64,000 nucleotides of DNA, from assembly GCA_965203505.1 (NCBI GenBank), contig OZ241880.1, positions 1-64,000 of the forward strand, written 5' to 3'. Numbering within the stretch: the stretch's first letter is position 1; each line of letters begins with the position of its first letter. The position numbers were made by a program, and so were the translations under genes. The notes under the pieces were generated by a model. The model worked only from the letters and a program-made list of their open reading frames with translations. It was not told the DNA's origin and did no database searches. The DNA comes from Bin127 sp965203505. GTDB taxonomy: Bacteria; Chloroflexota; Dehalococcoidia; Lucifugimonadales; Lucifugimonadaceae. Below are positions 25,612 through 35,035 of this stretch, piece after piece.

Positions 25612-26454
25612 TTGGTGCTACTTGTGACTCTCGACAACGGAAACATTTCGATACTCGACCGCATCGTTGCGGCTAAGCGGAAACGCATCGAGCACGATAA
25701 GGCCACCACGCCGTTAAGTGCCATGATCGGGGCGGCTGAAAAAGCTATGCGCGAAGAGCCGGCGTTGCGGTTCGATGAGGTGATTGGCTCGCCTCAATCA
25801 GTTTCGGTGATTGCGGAGATGAAGAGATCATCGCCGTCTGCGGGTGTGATGGATACCGAATTGGATCCTGCAGAACGTACCGAGGTTTACAGCCGCGCCG
25901 GTGCCGCAGCGATTTCGGTGCTGACTGAACAGGACTTTTTCCAAGGCTCGATCTCAGATCTTGAAACTGCATCTAAAGTAGCACATCGATACGATGTTGC
26001 AGTGCTCGAAAAAGACTTCGTAGTTGACGAGTACCAGATCTACCAAGCAAGAGCGTACGGCGCGGATACCGTCCTGTTGATCATCGCGATTCTGGACCCA
26101 GTGCAGTACGCAGACCTTTACGACGTGGCTGCTGGGCTCGGAATGGAGCCGTTGGTGGAAGTTTTCGACGAACCAGAGCTGGAGACCGCGCTCACGCAAG
26201 CTGAACCCCGCATCGTCGGCGTCAACAATCGAAACCTCAAAACACTGACCACATCCTTGGACGTATTCCCTAGGCTTGCAAGGCTTATTCCCGACGACGT
26301 GATTAAGGTTGCAGAGAGCGGCATGAAGAATGCTGACGACGTGAAACGAATGGCCGACGCGGGCGCAAAGGCGGCCCTCGTCGGAGAATCCCTGATGACG
26401 TCTGAGGGCAATCCATCCGACCTCATCGCACAGATGGCCAAGATAACGGCATGA
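25612..26454 (+). CDS. trpC: Indole-3-glycerol phosphate synthase
   Basis: Converts CdRP to indole-3-glycerol phosphate in tryptophan synthesis. Family blocks: SILDRIVAAKRKRIE near the N-terminus, VIAEMKRSSPSAG (catalytic Lys), VLEKDFVVDEYQIYQARAYGAD, GVNNRNLKT and VAESGMKNADD. Length (up to 280 residues) is slightly above the family norm. The annotated start is a TTG at 25612; GTG at 25615 or 25624 is equally possible and no strong ribosome site decides it. It overlaps trpF by ATGA. The other trp genes are not in the window. Confidence 0.93.
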   Translation: MVLLVTLDNGNISILDRIVAAKRKRIEHDKATTPLSAMIGAAEKAMREEPALRFDEVIGSPQSVSVIAEMKRSSPSAGVMDTELDPAERTEVYSRAGAAAISVLTEQDFFQGSISDLETASKVAHRYDVAVLEKDFVVDEYQIYQARAYGADTVLLIIAILDPVQYADLYDVAAGLGMEPLVEVFDEPELETALTQAEPRIVGVNNRNLKTLTTSLDVFPRLARLIPDDVIKVAESGMKNADDVKRMADAGAKAALVGESLMTSEGNPSDLIAQMAKITA

Positions 26455-27125
26455 ACTATCAACCCAAGATCAAAATCTGTGGCGTTCGGGACGGCGATGC
26501 CGCGTTCGTGGCGGCAAGTTCCGGAGCAGACTACTTCGGCGTCGTCCTAGTTGAAGGTGTCCGCCGACAACTCACACCTTTCCGGGCCCAAGAGGTGGTT
26601 CGGGACTTCCGCATCCGAGCTCGAGACCACCGAGTCAGACGGCTCCGCCAAAAGGGACCGCAAGTTGTCGGACTCTTCCGAAACCAAGACGCACGGTGGG
26701 TAAATAAAACTGCACGACAGGTTGACATGGACTACGTGCAACTCAACGGGGAAGAAGACGAAGCCTACATGCGAGCGATGTGGAAACCCATCATCCGTCA
26801 AGTCCGAATCAGATCCGACTGGTCGCGCGAACACTTGAGCGACTTGGTCGACCACCACCTCTCTCTGGATCGCATCGTTCTGTTGGATTCATACGACAAG
26901 GATCAACCGGGCGGGACCGGGAAGACGTTCGATTGGAGCGTCGCTGAAGGCATCGCCGACCGCGAAGGGGTGCTGCTAGCCGGCGGATTGCACCCCGGGA
27001 ACGTCAACAACGCATTGCAAGAGTTGAATCCTTGGGGCGTGGACGTATCTACGGGCGTGGAAACCGACGGAATCAAAGACCATTCCAAGATCCGAGCATT
27101 CATCGAAACGGCGAAATCGGAGTAG
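26451..27125 (+). CDS. trpF: Phosphoribosylanthranilate isomerase
   Basis: Catalyses the Amadori rearrangement of PRA to CdRP, the step before TrpC. Motifs: KICGVRDGDAA (catalytic Cys), LLDSYDKDQPGGTGKTFDW (general-acid Asp and phosphate loop), LAGGLHPGNVNNAL, and GVDVSTGVETDGIKDHSKI. At 224 residues it is slightly long because of a basic insert (RARDHRVRRLRQKGP) between beta-alpha units 2 and 3. Start ATG overlaps the trpC stop (ATGA), so the pair is translationally coupled. Confidence 0.93.
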   Translation: MNYQPKIKICGVRDGDAAFVAASSGADYFGVVLVEGVRRQLTPFRAQEVVRDFRIRARDHRVRRLRQKGPQVVGLFRNQDARWVNKTARQVDMDYVQLNGEEDEAYMRAMWKPIIRQVRIRSDWSREHLSDLVDHHLSLDRIVLLDSYDKDQPGGTGKTFDWSVAEGIADREGVLLAGGLHPGNVNNALQELNPWGVDVSTGVETDGIKDHSKIRAFIETAKSE

Positions 27126-27182
27126 TTGCAGCTTTGTGATTGCCTACCCCTTTGCCCATTCCCTCTAGATTCCGGCTTCCGC

Positions 27183-27367
27183 GAGACCTTTGCAAAACCT
27201 CGACGACCGGCCCCAGACGACCCGGGTTTCCCCCGCTGCGCGGGGGAAATGTCCGAAGGACAAAGGGGGCGCGAAGTGAGCGTGTCGCCCCGGCCCCTCT
27301 GGATTCCGGCTTTCGCCGGAATGACGTGGAAGATGCCGGAATGACCGGTGGGTTTTGCAAAGGTCTT
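27183..27367. mobile_element. 185-bp MITE with IS5 ends, inserted in a REP palindrome
   Basis: Ends GAGACCTTTGCAAAAC (27183-27198) and GTTTTGCAAAGGTCTT (27352-27367). The octamer GCTTCCGC directly flanks both sides (27175-27182 and 27368-27375), and the two halves of a family A palindrome (ATTCCGGCTTCCGC | GCTTCCGCCGGAAT) lie outside. The interior carries a family B copy (27225-27273) and a family A palindrome. No ORF. It separates trpF from the oxidoreductase gene. Confidence 0.85.
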
Positions 27368-27455
27368 GCTTCCGCCGGAATGACGGACTCTTTCAACCCG
27401 TCTATACTTTCCAACCACTGATTCCGAGAGTCGGCGCATCGCGCGGAGGGAAGTC

Positions 27456-28454
27456 TTGAAGGTAGCTCAAATCGGCACCAAACACGGGCACGCCGCAGGC
27501 GTTTACCAAGTGATGCTCGAGCATCCCGGCGTCGAAGTCGTCGGCTGCTTCGAACCAGACAAAGATCGCCAAGCCTACTGCATCGATTCGGGCGCATGGG
27601 ACGATGCAGTATGGCTGGATTCCATCGAAGAAATCCTCGACAACCCAGAAATTGTGGCAGTAGCCTCCGAAGGCGCGAACCGCGAAAGCCTAGCCCACAC
27701 CGAAGCGATCGTCCGCGCCGGAAAACACTGTTTCTACGACAAACCGGCCGGCGACAACTTCCATCGTTTCATGCGCGTGATCGAAGATGCCAAGGCGCAG
27801 AATCTCGAAGTCACCCTCGGATACATGTTCCGAAAACACGACGGCTTCGAGCGCATGGCAAACTGGATCCGCTCCGGATTCCTCGGCCACGTCTTCCAGA
27901 TCCGCGCCCACATGTCCACCTGGTTGCCAGAAGAATCCGAGGGAGGACAACACACTGACCGGCGAGGATTGTCGTACCACCGTGGCGGCGTCCTTTACGA
28001 CCTCGGCGGACACATGCTCGACCAAATCGTATGGATGATGGGCAGACCCCAACGCGTGACGCCCTTCCTGCAAAACGCGACCTCAACGACGCGCGATTTC
28101 ATAGACAACACCCTCGCAGTGCTGGAATACTCAAACGCAATCGTCACCGTCGATATCGCCGCAATGGAACCTCAACCAACCGCCCGCCGCTTCGAGGTTT
28201 ACGGCACCGAAGGATCAGCCATCATGGAGCCGTTTGAACCCGCAGACCAGCTTCGGCTAGTCCTGTCGCAAGCGAAAGACGGCTATGATGAAGGCGTAAC
28301 CATGATCGATCTCGAAGACCGCCGCCGATACGTAGACACCTTCGCAGCCTTCATCGACACCATCGAAAACGGCACACCACCCCTGCGCAGCCTCGAACAC
28401 GAACTGCTCGTGCAAGAAACCCTGATGCGCTGCACCGGCGGTTTGGCAGGTTAA
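27456..28454 (+). CDS. Gfo/Idh/MocA-family oxidoreductase
   Basis: A 332-residue NAD(P)-dependent dehydrogenase-like protein: Rossmann N-terminus MKVAQIGTKHGHAAGVYQ (GTKHGH in place of the usual GxGxxG), the family Lys motif in HCFYDKPAGDNFHRF (DKP for EKP), and the C-terminal alpha/beta domain with YHRGGVLYDLGGHMLD (GGHxxD). TTG start with GGAGGG upstream. The family oxidises or reduces sugars and related polyols. The unusual dinucleotide loop leaves the cofactor preference open. Confidence 0.86.
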   Translation: MKVAQIGTKHGHAAGVYQVMLEHPGVEVVGCFEPDKDRQAYCIDSGAWDDAVWLDSIEEILDNPEIVAVASEGANRESLAHTEAIVRAGKHCFYDKPAGDNFHRFMRVIEDAKAQNLEVTLGYMFRKHDGFERMANWIRSGFLGHVFQIRAHMSTWLPEESEGGQHTDRRGLSYHRGGVLYDLGGHMLDQIVWMMGRPQRVTPFLQNATSTTRDFIDNTLAVLEYSNAIVTVDIAAMEPQPTARRFEVYGTEGSAIMEPFEPADQLRLVLSQAKDGYDEGVTMIDLEDRRRYVDTFAAFIDTIENGTPPLRSLEHELLVQETLMRCTGGLAG

Positions 28455-28460
28455 CAGCAC

Positions 28461-28489
28461 TTGACAAAAATCGCGCGGATGTATAAATT
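28461..28489 (+). promoter_or_regulatory. Promoter of the methyltransferase gene
   Basis: TTGACA (28461-28466, perfect -35) with TATAAA (28482-28487, spacer 15) or TAAATT (28484-28489, spacer 17), 30 bases upstream of the methyltransferase ATG. Confidence 0.65.
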
Positions 28490-28519
28490 AACTAAAAATC
28501 TGCAACTGACGGCACGAAA

Positions 28520-30070
28520 ATGAAAAGGCAGAACGGCACGAAAACTCGGTCGTTTGGGGCGGGGACGCGGGAAAACCACGATGCTAGCGCTTACTACGCG
28601 CGTCAGTTGATGCCGATAGGCGTGAACGCTGACCTCGCTCCAGAACCTCAACGTGAGAACCCTCTTCCTAAACAAGCACGTAATCGCTTTTTCTTAAAGA
28701 GTAGCGAGCGCATGGACGACCTCCCCGAACGTTGCGTGCATCTCATGGTCACATCGCCCCCGTACAACGTTGGCAAGGATTACGATGCCGATCTTTCGAT
28801 GGAGGAATATCTCTTACTGATCGAGAAGGTTATGCGAGAGACCTATCGAGTACTTGTCGACGGAGGTCGCGCCTGCGTCAATGTCGCCAACATCGGCAGA
28901 ACGCCGTACATCCCGTTGCATGCCTACGTAATCGAGATCGCAGCCAAAGCTGGCTTCTTCATGCGCGGGGAGATTATCTGGGATAAAGGTATGAGCGGAT
29001 CATCAACGGCCTGGGGTAGTTGGCGTTCACCTTCCAATCCCACGTTGCGAGACACCCACGAATACATCTTGGTATTCCAAAAACCTCCGTTTGGCCGACG
29101 TCCGACCGAACGGCGCACGCCGACGATATTGCGGGAGGGTTTTCTCGAATTCACTAAAAGCACTTGGCACATTCCACCCGCTTCTGCACGACGCGCAGGG
29201 CATCCAGCTCCGTTTCCTGTCCAACTGCCACGACGACTCATTGATCTCTACACTTTTTCGGGAGAGGTTGTATTAGACCCATTCATGGGCACTGGTGCCA
29301 CCGCATTGGCTGCACAAGGAAGTCTCCGGACATTTGTAGGTTATGAAATCGAACCAAGCTACGTTGATGTCGCCAATCAACGTCTGAAGGAGTCTAAGAC
29401 AGTGTTGGATTATGCACACATAGCGGAATCAAACTATCGAGTGGTTAGTAAACGACTAACTCATGCAACGCTGCAACGCTATTTTGACGATTGCTTCAAC
29501 GATGCGATCTCACAATCCGGGCTTTATCCAGCGTGGGTGTGCATGCAATGCTCTCCTAGTAACAGCGGTTCAATTCGTTATGGAATCAAACCGAATACTT
29601 GCCCGGTTTGCGACACAGATCGCGTGTTTGAAGTTGCTACCTTTCAGGGGCGTGCCCCAGTTGTTGGATCCACGTTTCGAGCTGCTGTCCAAGCCTTGAT
29701 GCGATTTCGGTTTGAACTCGAATTGAGATCAACATCATCAGGCATTACGACACATGGACTTGAAGCCTCTCACGAAATCGCGATCGAGGCAAAGGGTTCA
29801 CCGCTTAGCTATCACTCTCCCGACGGTACGGTTTTCAACCCACAGAGACCCGGATTGATGCGAAGCGACACGAGAAAGAAGACTCTTGCCAACGCAAGGC
29901 AATACAAACTTGCCAACGAATCTGGAACCTATTTTGTCGTCACAAACGCGTTACCTACACAATGGCGCGAACAACGACCAGATGCTGTTGACAAGTTATT
30001 CGATCTAACTGAACCCAGTGAAGTCGAACGCTTTGTTAACGAAGTCGATGCCCGATTGAATCAGGCATAG
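28520..30070 (+). CDS. DNA methyltransferase (beta class) fused to zinc ribbon and possible PD-(D/E)XK nuclease domain
   Basis: The catalytic motif IV HLMVTSPPYNVG (about 75-85) precedes the AdoMet motif VVLDPFMGTGATALAAQG (about 250-267), the order of beta-class N4-cytosine/N6-adenine methyltransferases. After the domain, CMQC and CPVCD form a probable zinc ribbon. A C-terminal region then contains HEIAIEAKGSPLSY (E-x-K) and LMRSDTRKKTLANARQYKL, which looks like a restriction-nuclease core. So this 516-residue protein may combine modification and cleavage (inference). It is convergent with a nuclease/methyltransferase operon, forming a restriction-modification island. Confidence 0.85.
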   Translation: MKRQNGTKTRSFGAGTRENHDASAYYARQLMPIGVNADLAPEPQRENPLPKQARNRFFLKSSERMDDLPERCVHLMVTSPPYNVGKDYDADLSMEEYLLLIEKVMRETYRVLVDGGRACVNVANIGRTPYIPLHAYVIEIAAKAGFFMRGEIIWDKGMSGSSTAWGSWRSPSNPTLRDTHEYILVFQKPPFGRRPTERRTPTILREGFLEFTKSTWHIPPASARRAGHPAPFPVQLPRRLIDLYTFSGEVVLDPFMGTGATALAAQGSLRTFVGYEIEPSYVDVANQRLKESKTVLDYAHIAESNYRVVSKRLTHATLQRYFDDCFNDAISQSGLYPAWVCMQCSPSNSGSIRYGIKPNTCPVCDTDRVFEVATFQGRAPVVGSTFRAAVQALMRFRFELELRSTSSGITTHGLEASHEIAIEAKGSPLSYHSPDGTVFNPQRPGLMRSDTRKKTLANARQYKLANESGTYFVVTNALPTQWREQRPDAVDKLFDLTEPSEVERFVNEVDARLNQA

Positions 30071-30149
30071 TGACCGATCCGGGACACCATACCAAGTGCA
30101 TGAGTGGTCAAGAATCCAAGATTTAGTTCCCATGTAGTATGTTGTTCCA

Positions 30150-31064
30150 TTACCCTGCACTTAGATATCGTTCAACTGCTTCCGAAATTCGAGCACTGTG
30201 ATCCAATTCGGGATCGAGATCAGCATGTTGGATGCCTAACGCAGTCAACGTAATGCCAAAGCGCACGAATCCATTGGCACTCTGCAACTCAGTCCAATGG
30301 ACACCCATGCTGTCAAGTTGCTGCTTGTTCAAATTGGACAAAGTACTTGCAACGAAAACCTTGCTTTCTCTCGCGATAAACGCATCGGCACTTTCAGGAT
30401 TGCCGCTTCCCATCAACTTAACCTCGCACTTGGCTTCGCGTCCGTCGCTATCTACGAGATAGAAATCAACCTCGCGTAACGGAGCATCATCAACGGTTTT
30501 TCGGCGATACGATGACGGCGCTACATCGTGCAACGCGCATAGAACCTCCATTAAAGGTCCCTCAACTTGCTTGCCAGCCGTACTCCACGCGCCCCCTCGG
30601 ATACCCGAGCGCCTAACCGCGAGCGCGTTGATCACGATAAAGCTTTCGCTTAGATCCAGTTCGACGGTTACACCCTTGAAGGTCAAACCTAAAGTGACAC
30701 CAACTTCGCCGTCGTCAAACTCATCAATGAGTTCAAGGAATCTGCGGTGGTGAGAGAATGCCTCCTCGAGCACAATGGTTTTCCTCGCCGTGCCGCGGCT
30801 GTTCTTAATGGTTTTGAGCGTCGTACCTGCGTTCCAAGCCAATTCTTTGGAAGCTAGGTCGTTAGCCATAAACTCACGTTCGTACCAATCGCGAGTGATC
30901 ATTGTGTCGTTGATCTTCGATTCGACCACCTTCCTGAAGAATTCCAAGACATCCGCGACGAACAGTTCATCAATCAAGGCACCAATGATGACGCGATGAT
31001 CTCGGCCCATTAAAGCAAGACGGATGATTTCAGCAATAGTCGGACGTTTCAGAGTTATCGGCAA
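30150..31064 (-). CDS. Type II restriction endonuclease (CfrBI-like, tentative)
   Basis: A 304-residue protein starting with helices, with a nuclease core near 200-220: APLREVDFYLVDSDGREAKCEVKLMGSGN, that is D...E-x-K of the PD-(D/E)XK fold, followed by FVASTLSNLN and VHWTELQSANGF. The arrangement resembles CfrBI-type enzymes (partner methyltransferase an N4-cytosine type), but I place it there only tentatively. Its start overlaps the end of the upstream methyltransferase by 10 bp, typical of a coupled modification-restriction pair. Confidence 0.65.
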   Translation of the reverse strand: MPITLKRPTIAEIIRLALMGRDHRVIIGALIDELFVADVLEFFRKVVESKINDTMITRDWYEREFMANDLASKELAWNAGTTLKTIKNSRGTARKTIVLEEAFSHHRRFLELIDEFDDGEVGVTLGLTFKGVTVELDLSESFIVINALAVRRSGIRGGAWSTAGKQVEGPLMEVLCALHDVAPSSYRRKTVDDAPLREVDFYLVDSDGREAKCEVKLMGSGNPESADAFIARESKVFVASTLSNLNKQQLDSMGVHWTELQSANGFVRFGITLTALGIQHADLDPELDHSARISEAVERYLSAG

Positions 31065-32245
31065 TGCTCGGATTCCTTGCCGAAGTCGGAGGTTGAAAGG
31101 TAGCGAACGGGGTGATTTGGATGCACCATCGCGCCGCCGATGTTCTCCTGGATGCGTGATACGTAAGTTTCCGACAACTCAGTCAGAAAACAGAATCGCT
31201 TGTGAGCGAGTGCGGATTTTCCGAATGTGCCGCTACCAGCGAACGGGTCGAAAAGGAGGTCACCGACGAACGAATACAACCGAACCACTTGATCACAAAG
31301 CCGGATAGGAAAAACGGCGCTATGAACACGATCGGTAGCTGGGGGGATGTTCCAGATGTTGGACCTTTCGAATTCGCCGCGAACTTTGCTCTGTTCAACC
31401 ATCGAACGAGGGTATTGGCGTAGATTCCAATCGATTAGTTTGTGAGATTTGCGTCGATAGACCATGACGCATTCGGTACGGGCGTTCGCTTTGTACGTCA
31501 AGGGTTTTCGGTGCATTTCGAACCCAGCAACCCGGTTTTTTGCGCTCTTTTCGGGTTTAGCCCACACGATGTCATCGATGAATTCCCAGCCCAACTTCGC
31601 CAGACGCCCATGTATGTCATAAGGCACTGGATACCGCCGGCTTGAGTACTTGCGCCCTGCGCGCGGAATGATCACTGGAGAAGTGTTCAGGATGAAGAAG
31701 CGACCTTCCTTTGTGACGCGGTGGACTTCTGCGAATGTGTGTTCCAAAAAATCCAGATACTCTTCGTAGCTTTGATATTTGGAGTAGTCTCGAGCGTTGT
31801 AGTACGGGGGCGATGTAAAGGTTAAGTGGATGGAACGATCTGGTACGTACTTGAGCGTTTCTAACACATCACCGTGTACAACGGTGTTCTTCATGAAGTC
31901 TGGCGATGACGCGTGGTTTCGCTCTTCGGGTTCTTTGGTCCCATTGACCTCAATTCGGACGACATCCCTGATCATTTCGTTGGGGTGGTTGCAAAGCGGT
32001 TCCAAAACGCTCAGGACTGCTGGATCGGATTTGAACACGAGCAGAGCGCGAATAGCCTGCATCGCGATTTCAGGATTGTTGTCCCCGATGTACCTGCAAA
32101 GCGTCGGTTTAAGGTTTGGGTCGCGCCGCCGGCCCAAAGATGACATCGCTTCGCGTTTGGTTTCGGTTGAAGCATCGCTGTCCAATATAGCCAGCGACTT
32201 TTCAATAGGAAAATCCGCATACCCAAGACGGTTGTCGCCGCTCAT
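31055..32245 (-). CDS. DNA methyltransferase (beta class) with N-terminal HEAT-like repeats
   Basis: Residues 1-105 are helical repeats of HEAT type (TKREAMSSLGRRRDPNLKP, NPEIAMQAIRALLVFKSDPA). The methyltransferase core follows: HLTFTSPPYYNARDY (motif IV), then LLFDPFAGSGTFGKSAL (motif I), with IWNIPPATDRVHSAVFPIRL near the end. The DPPY-type TSPPY and motif order fit N4-cytosine or N6-adenine methylation. Overlaps the restriction endonuclease gene by 10 bp. The HEAT extension is unusual for such enzymes and may mediate contacts with the partner nuclease (inference). Confidence 0.88.
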   Translation of the reverse strand: MSGDNRLGYADFPIEKSLAILDSDASTETKREAMSSLGRRRDPNLKPTLCRYIGDNNPEIAMQAIRALLVFKSDPAVLSVLEPLCNHPNEMIRDVVRIEVNGTKEPEERNHASSPDFMKNTVVHGDVLETLKYVPDRSIHLTFTSPPYYNARDYSKYQSYEEYLDFLEHTFAEVHRVTKEGRFFILNTSPVIIPRAGRKYSSRRYPVPYDIHGRLAKLGWEFIDDIVWAKPEKSAKNRVAGFEMHRKPLTYKANARTECVMVYRRKSHKLIDWNLRQYPRSMVEQSKVRGEFERSNIWNIPPATDRVHSAVFPIRLCDQVVRLYSFVGDLLFDPFAGSGTFGKSALAHKRFCFLTELSETYVSRIQENIGGAMVHPNHPVRYLSTSDFGKESEHCR

Positions 32246-32343
32246 TTTTCAGTGCCTCGCTGTTCCATAATCGGTTAGGATACACCGAAATCGATACCGC
32301 CGGTTGACCTGGCGAACGCCCCAAGGTCAGCTCCTACACACCG

Positions 32344-32952
32344 ATGATCCCCAATGACACTATCGCCACAATCGCATCCGCGATTGTGGCCTATCTCCTC
32401 GGCTCCCTACCCTTCGCCGTGTGGGTTGCACGCACCGCTGGCGTCGACATTTTCGAAGTTGGTACCGCCAATCCCGGCGCATCCAACGTGTTTCGAAAGG
32501 TCGGGCGGAAGCACGGCGCGGTGGTCTTCGCGTTGGACATATTGAAGGGGGTTCTTGCAGTTGTGGTCGGGATGTTGCTGGGATGCCCGGACCTCCTTTT
32601 GCCCGCGGCCGCCGCGTTCGCCATCGTCGGTCACTGGTTGCCTATCTTCATGCGGTTCAAAGGCGGCGCGGGTTTGGCCACCGGCTTAGGTGTCGGCGTC
32701 GCACTGCTCGGATGGTGGGGACTGATACCAACAATCGCAGGCCTCGTAGCTCTGCCATTCATAAAAGATGGTCCCAAGTCGGCCGCGGTCACCTTTGCGG
32801 TTGCTGTCGTAGTCGGTTTCGCCACCGGTCCGAATTGGATCGCGTTGGGCGGAATGGTGTTGATCTTGGCGTTGTTGTTGGGGCGACTGTTTCTAGTCGA
32901 GTTTCCCCGAGATCGACGAGGCGAACGACCAGAACCACATGTGCGTCGTTGA
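32344..32952 (+). CDS. plsY: Glycerol-3-phosphate acyltransferase
   Basis: Acyl-phosphate-dependent first step of phospholipid synthesis in the cytoplasmic membrane. The 202-residue, five-segment protein has the three PlsY motifs in order: GSLPFAVWVAR, GTANPGASNVFRKVG (phosphate loop, GTANPGA for the common GSGNPGA) and GHWLPIFMRFKGGAGLATG. ATG at 32344. It is followed after 100 bp by argD, and the two may be cotranscribed. Confidence 0.92.
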   Translation: MIPNDTIATIASAIVAYLLGSLPFAVWVARTAGVDIFEVGTANPGASNVFRKVGRKHGAVVFALDILKGVLAVVVGMLLGCPDLLLPAAAAFAIVGHWLPIFMRFKGGAGLATGLGVGVALLGWWGLIPTIAGLVALPFIKDGPKSAAVTFAVAVVVGFATGPNWIALGGMVLILALLLGRLFLVEFPRDRRGERPEPHVRR

Positions 32953-33051
32953 AGCGTTTCGACTCGATCGTCGCGCCGTTCAGCGAAGCGCATCGTTGTA
33001 TATTGAATTGGTGTCGCAAAATGCGGCCAAGCCAAGTCCGGAGATCGAGTG

Positions 33052-34260
33052 ATGCCAACGAGTCAGGAATACAAGGATCTAGAAGCCAAGTACTACATGC
33101 AAGTCGTGCGCAGGTTTCCGCCGGTGCTGGTCAGGGGCGAAGGCTCCCGAGTATTCGACAACGACGGCAAGTCCTATCTGGACTTTACGGCTGGCTGGGC
33201 GGTATTGAACATGGGGCATTCGCACCCGGCGGTAACCGCCGCGATCAGCGAGCAGGCCGGGGCGATAATGCAGATGTCCAACCTGTTCTACACGACGCCG
33301 CAGCTACCCTTGGCGCAATTCATCGTCGAAAACTCGGACGTCGACCGAGTGTTTTTCTGCAATTCGGGCGCGGAAGCAAATGAGGGAGCGTGCAAACTGG
33401 CTCGCAAGTACGGTCGGCAGAACCTGGACGGCGCCTACGAGATCATCACGGCACTAGATTCGTTCCACGGACGAACGCAGGCGATGATGGCCGCGACTGG
33501 GCAACCCCATTACCAAGACAACTGGACCCCATTGATGCCCGGGTTCGTGAATGTCCCCTACAACGACTTCGACGCCATCGCCGAGGCATACGTCGAGGGA
33601 CGTACCTGCGCCGTGTTGCTAGAACCTGTCCAAGGCGAAGGCGGCGTGAACGTGCCCGACGATGGTTACCTGAAACGAGTCCAAGACTTCTGCAAAGAGA
33701 AGAACATCCTTTTCATGCTGGACGAGGTCCAGACCGGCATGGGGAGGTTAGGCACGGTGTTCGGTTACCAGAGATTCGAGGGTGTTGAACCCGATGTGAT
33801 GACGCTCGGCAAGGCATTGGGCTCTGGCGCACCCCTGGGCGCTTTCGCGTGCAAGGAGTTCTGCTCGGTATTGGAACCCGGGGATCACGGGTCCACGTTC
33901 GGCGGCAACGCTCTGACAACCGCTGCCGGTGGGGCCGGCGCGAAAGCTCTACTGGAAGAAGATGGCCCCGGTCAGGCGATGCGCAACGGTGAATACCTGA
34001 CCGGCAAGCTCAACGCCCTGCGCGAGGATCACGAAGTGATCACAGAGGTCCGCGGCATGGGCATGTTGATAGGCGTTGAGATGAACGAGGATTTGTCCGC
34101 ATCCATCGTGGCTGATTGTGCGGAGAACGGCTTATTGCTGAACGCGGTTCGACCGAACATGCTCCGATTCATGCCGCCCCTCAACGCAAGCACCGCGGAG
34201 ATCGACGAAGCCATCGGGATCCTAGATGCTGCGATGGCGAAATCCACCGGCCGCGGCTGA
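33052..34260 (+). CDS. argD: Acetylornithine/class III aminotransferase
   Basis: A PLP enzyme of about 402 residues. Family blocks: FNSGAEANE equivalent (FFCNSGAEANEGACKLARK), FHGRTQAMMAATGQPHYQ, LLEPVQGEGGVNVP, FMLDEVQTGMGRLGT (PLP Asp), and TLGKALGSGAPLGAF (Schiff-base Lys), then STFGGNALTTAAG. This most resembles acetylornithine aminotransferases, and argG, argJ and argB are in the same window. A related omega-amino-acid transaminase role cannot be excluded. ATG at 33052 is preferred over the GTG one codon earlier. Confidence 0.85.
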   Translation: MPTSQEYKDLEAKYYMQVVRRFPPVLVRGEGSRVFDNDGKSYLDFTAGWAVLNMGHSHPAVTAAISEQAGAIMQMSNLFYTTPQLPLAQFIVENSDVDRVFFCNSGAEANEGACKLARKYGRQNLDGAYEIITALDSFHGRTQAMMAATGQPHYQDNWTPLMPGFVNVPYNDFDAIAEAYVEGRTCAVLLEPVQGEGGVNVPDDGYLKRVQDFCKEKNILFMLDEVQTGMGRLGTVFGYQRFEGVEPDVMTLGKALGSGAPLGAFACKEFCSVLEPGDHGSTFGGNALTTAAGGAGAKALLEEDGPGQAMRNGEYLTGKLNALREDHEVITEVRGMGMLIGVEMNEDLSASIVADCAENGLLLNAVRPNMLRFMPPLNASTAEIDEAIGILDAAMAKSTGRG

Positions 34261-34453
34261 GTCCGCGTAACTTGGCGACCCGTTCAGCTGATCGCCGAAA
34301 TTCGGTTTTCAGGTGCCGACCCGTCCAGTGCGTGTAGCCCTAAATCGTTCGAACGGGCGCGGGTTGCGATTCGGTAAATTCGGTGATGTCGGTCATTGAC
34401 TGGCGGGATCGTGCACCTTCGCGTGCGATTAGCGACGCGAGTTTGACGCCAGA

Positions 34454-34921
34454 TCAGTCGAATCGGGGGTGCCGGCGCCCCGCGTTTTCTTTGACCCGCG
34501 GGTGGTGTTCGCGCAGGGCATAGAAACCTCGCCTGTGAGGCCGCACAAACCGCTTGTCGCGGTTCATAATCGCGTTGAGCGCGGCTTCGGGCGATTTTTC
34601 GGGGAGATGACCTCCACGTTGCACGACTTCGTGGGCCAAGAGTTTGTAGTGCATCTCCTCACCATTCTTCTCTCGAAGGATCTCGATTGCGACATCGCGT
34701 GGATCGATGGTGTAACGAGGAGCGTTGCTCGGCACGTCAATGGGTTGACCGTCATCGATAGCAAGTAGAGACCGCAATGCAACGACTTCAGCATTGATCT
34801 GAGAGCGTTCCAATTCGAGGCCTTTGATATTTTCGTCGGCAACCTTCAACTGAGACTCCAATTCATTCAATTGGCGTTCAGCCTCTTGTCGAAACCCTTC
34901 TTCCAAGTGGTGTTTGTTCAT
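34454..34921 (-). CDS. Coiled-coil protein with C-terminal HARE-HTH domain
   Basis: The start at 34921 is chosen for the ribosome site GGGAAAGGA just upstream. Residues 1-55 form a Glu/Lys-rich coiled coil (EAERQLNELESQL). Residues about 75-140 read DVAIEILREKNGEEMHYKLL...FVRPHRRGFYALRE, the HARE-HTH winged-helix fold also found in RNA polymerase delta and in restriction/chromatin factors. Probably a nucleic-acid-binding regulator or nuclease accessory. No nuclease domain is attached. It stands alone between argD and the ten-domain secreted protein. Confidence 0.72.
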   Translation of the reverse strand: MNKHHLEEGFRQEAERQLNELESQLKVADENIKGLELERSQINAEVVALRSLLAIDDGQPIDVPSNAPRYTIDPRDVAIEILREKNGEEMHYKLLAHEVVQRGGHLPEKSPEAALNAIMNRDKRFVRPHRRGFYALREHHPRVKENAGRRHPRFD

Positions 34922-35035
34922 ATGCGATTCCTTTCCCGCACCAGTAAACCTACATAACGAATAAAATATTACATGCAATATAGAGTCCTGTCAAGAACAA
35001 ATTGCGATGGGGTAATGTGCGATTAACTGCATCGA

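Noticed and set aside
24645..25676. Long 343-codon open frame across the repeat-rich region
   Set aside because: The translation is Arg/Pro/Ser-rich, runs through repeat families B and C and into trpC, and shows no domain; the GC-rich hairpins explain the open frame.
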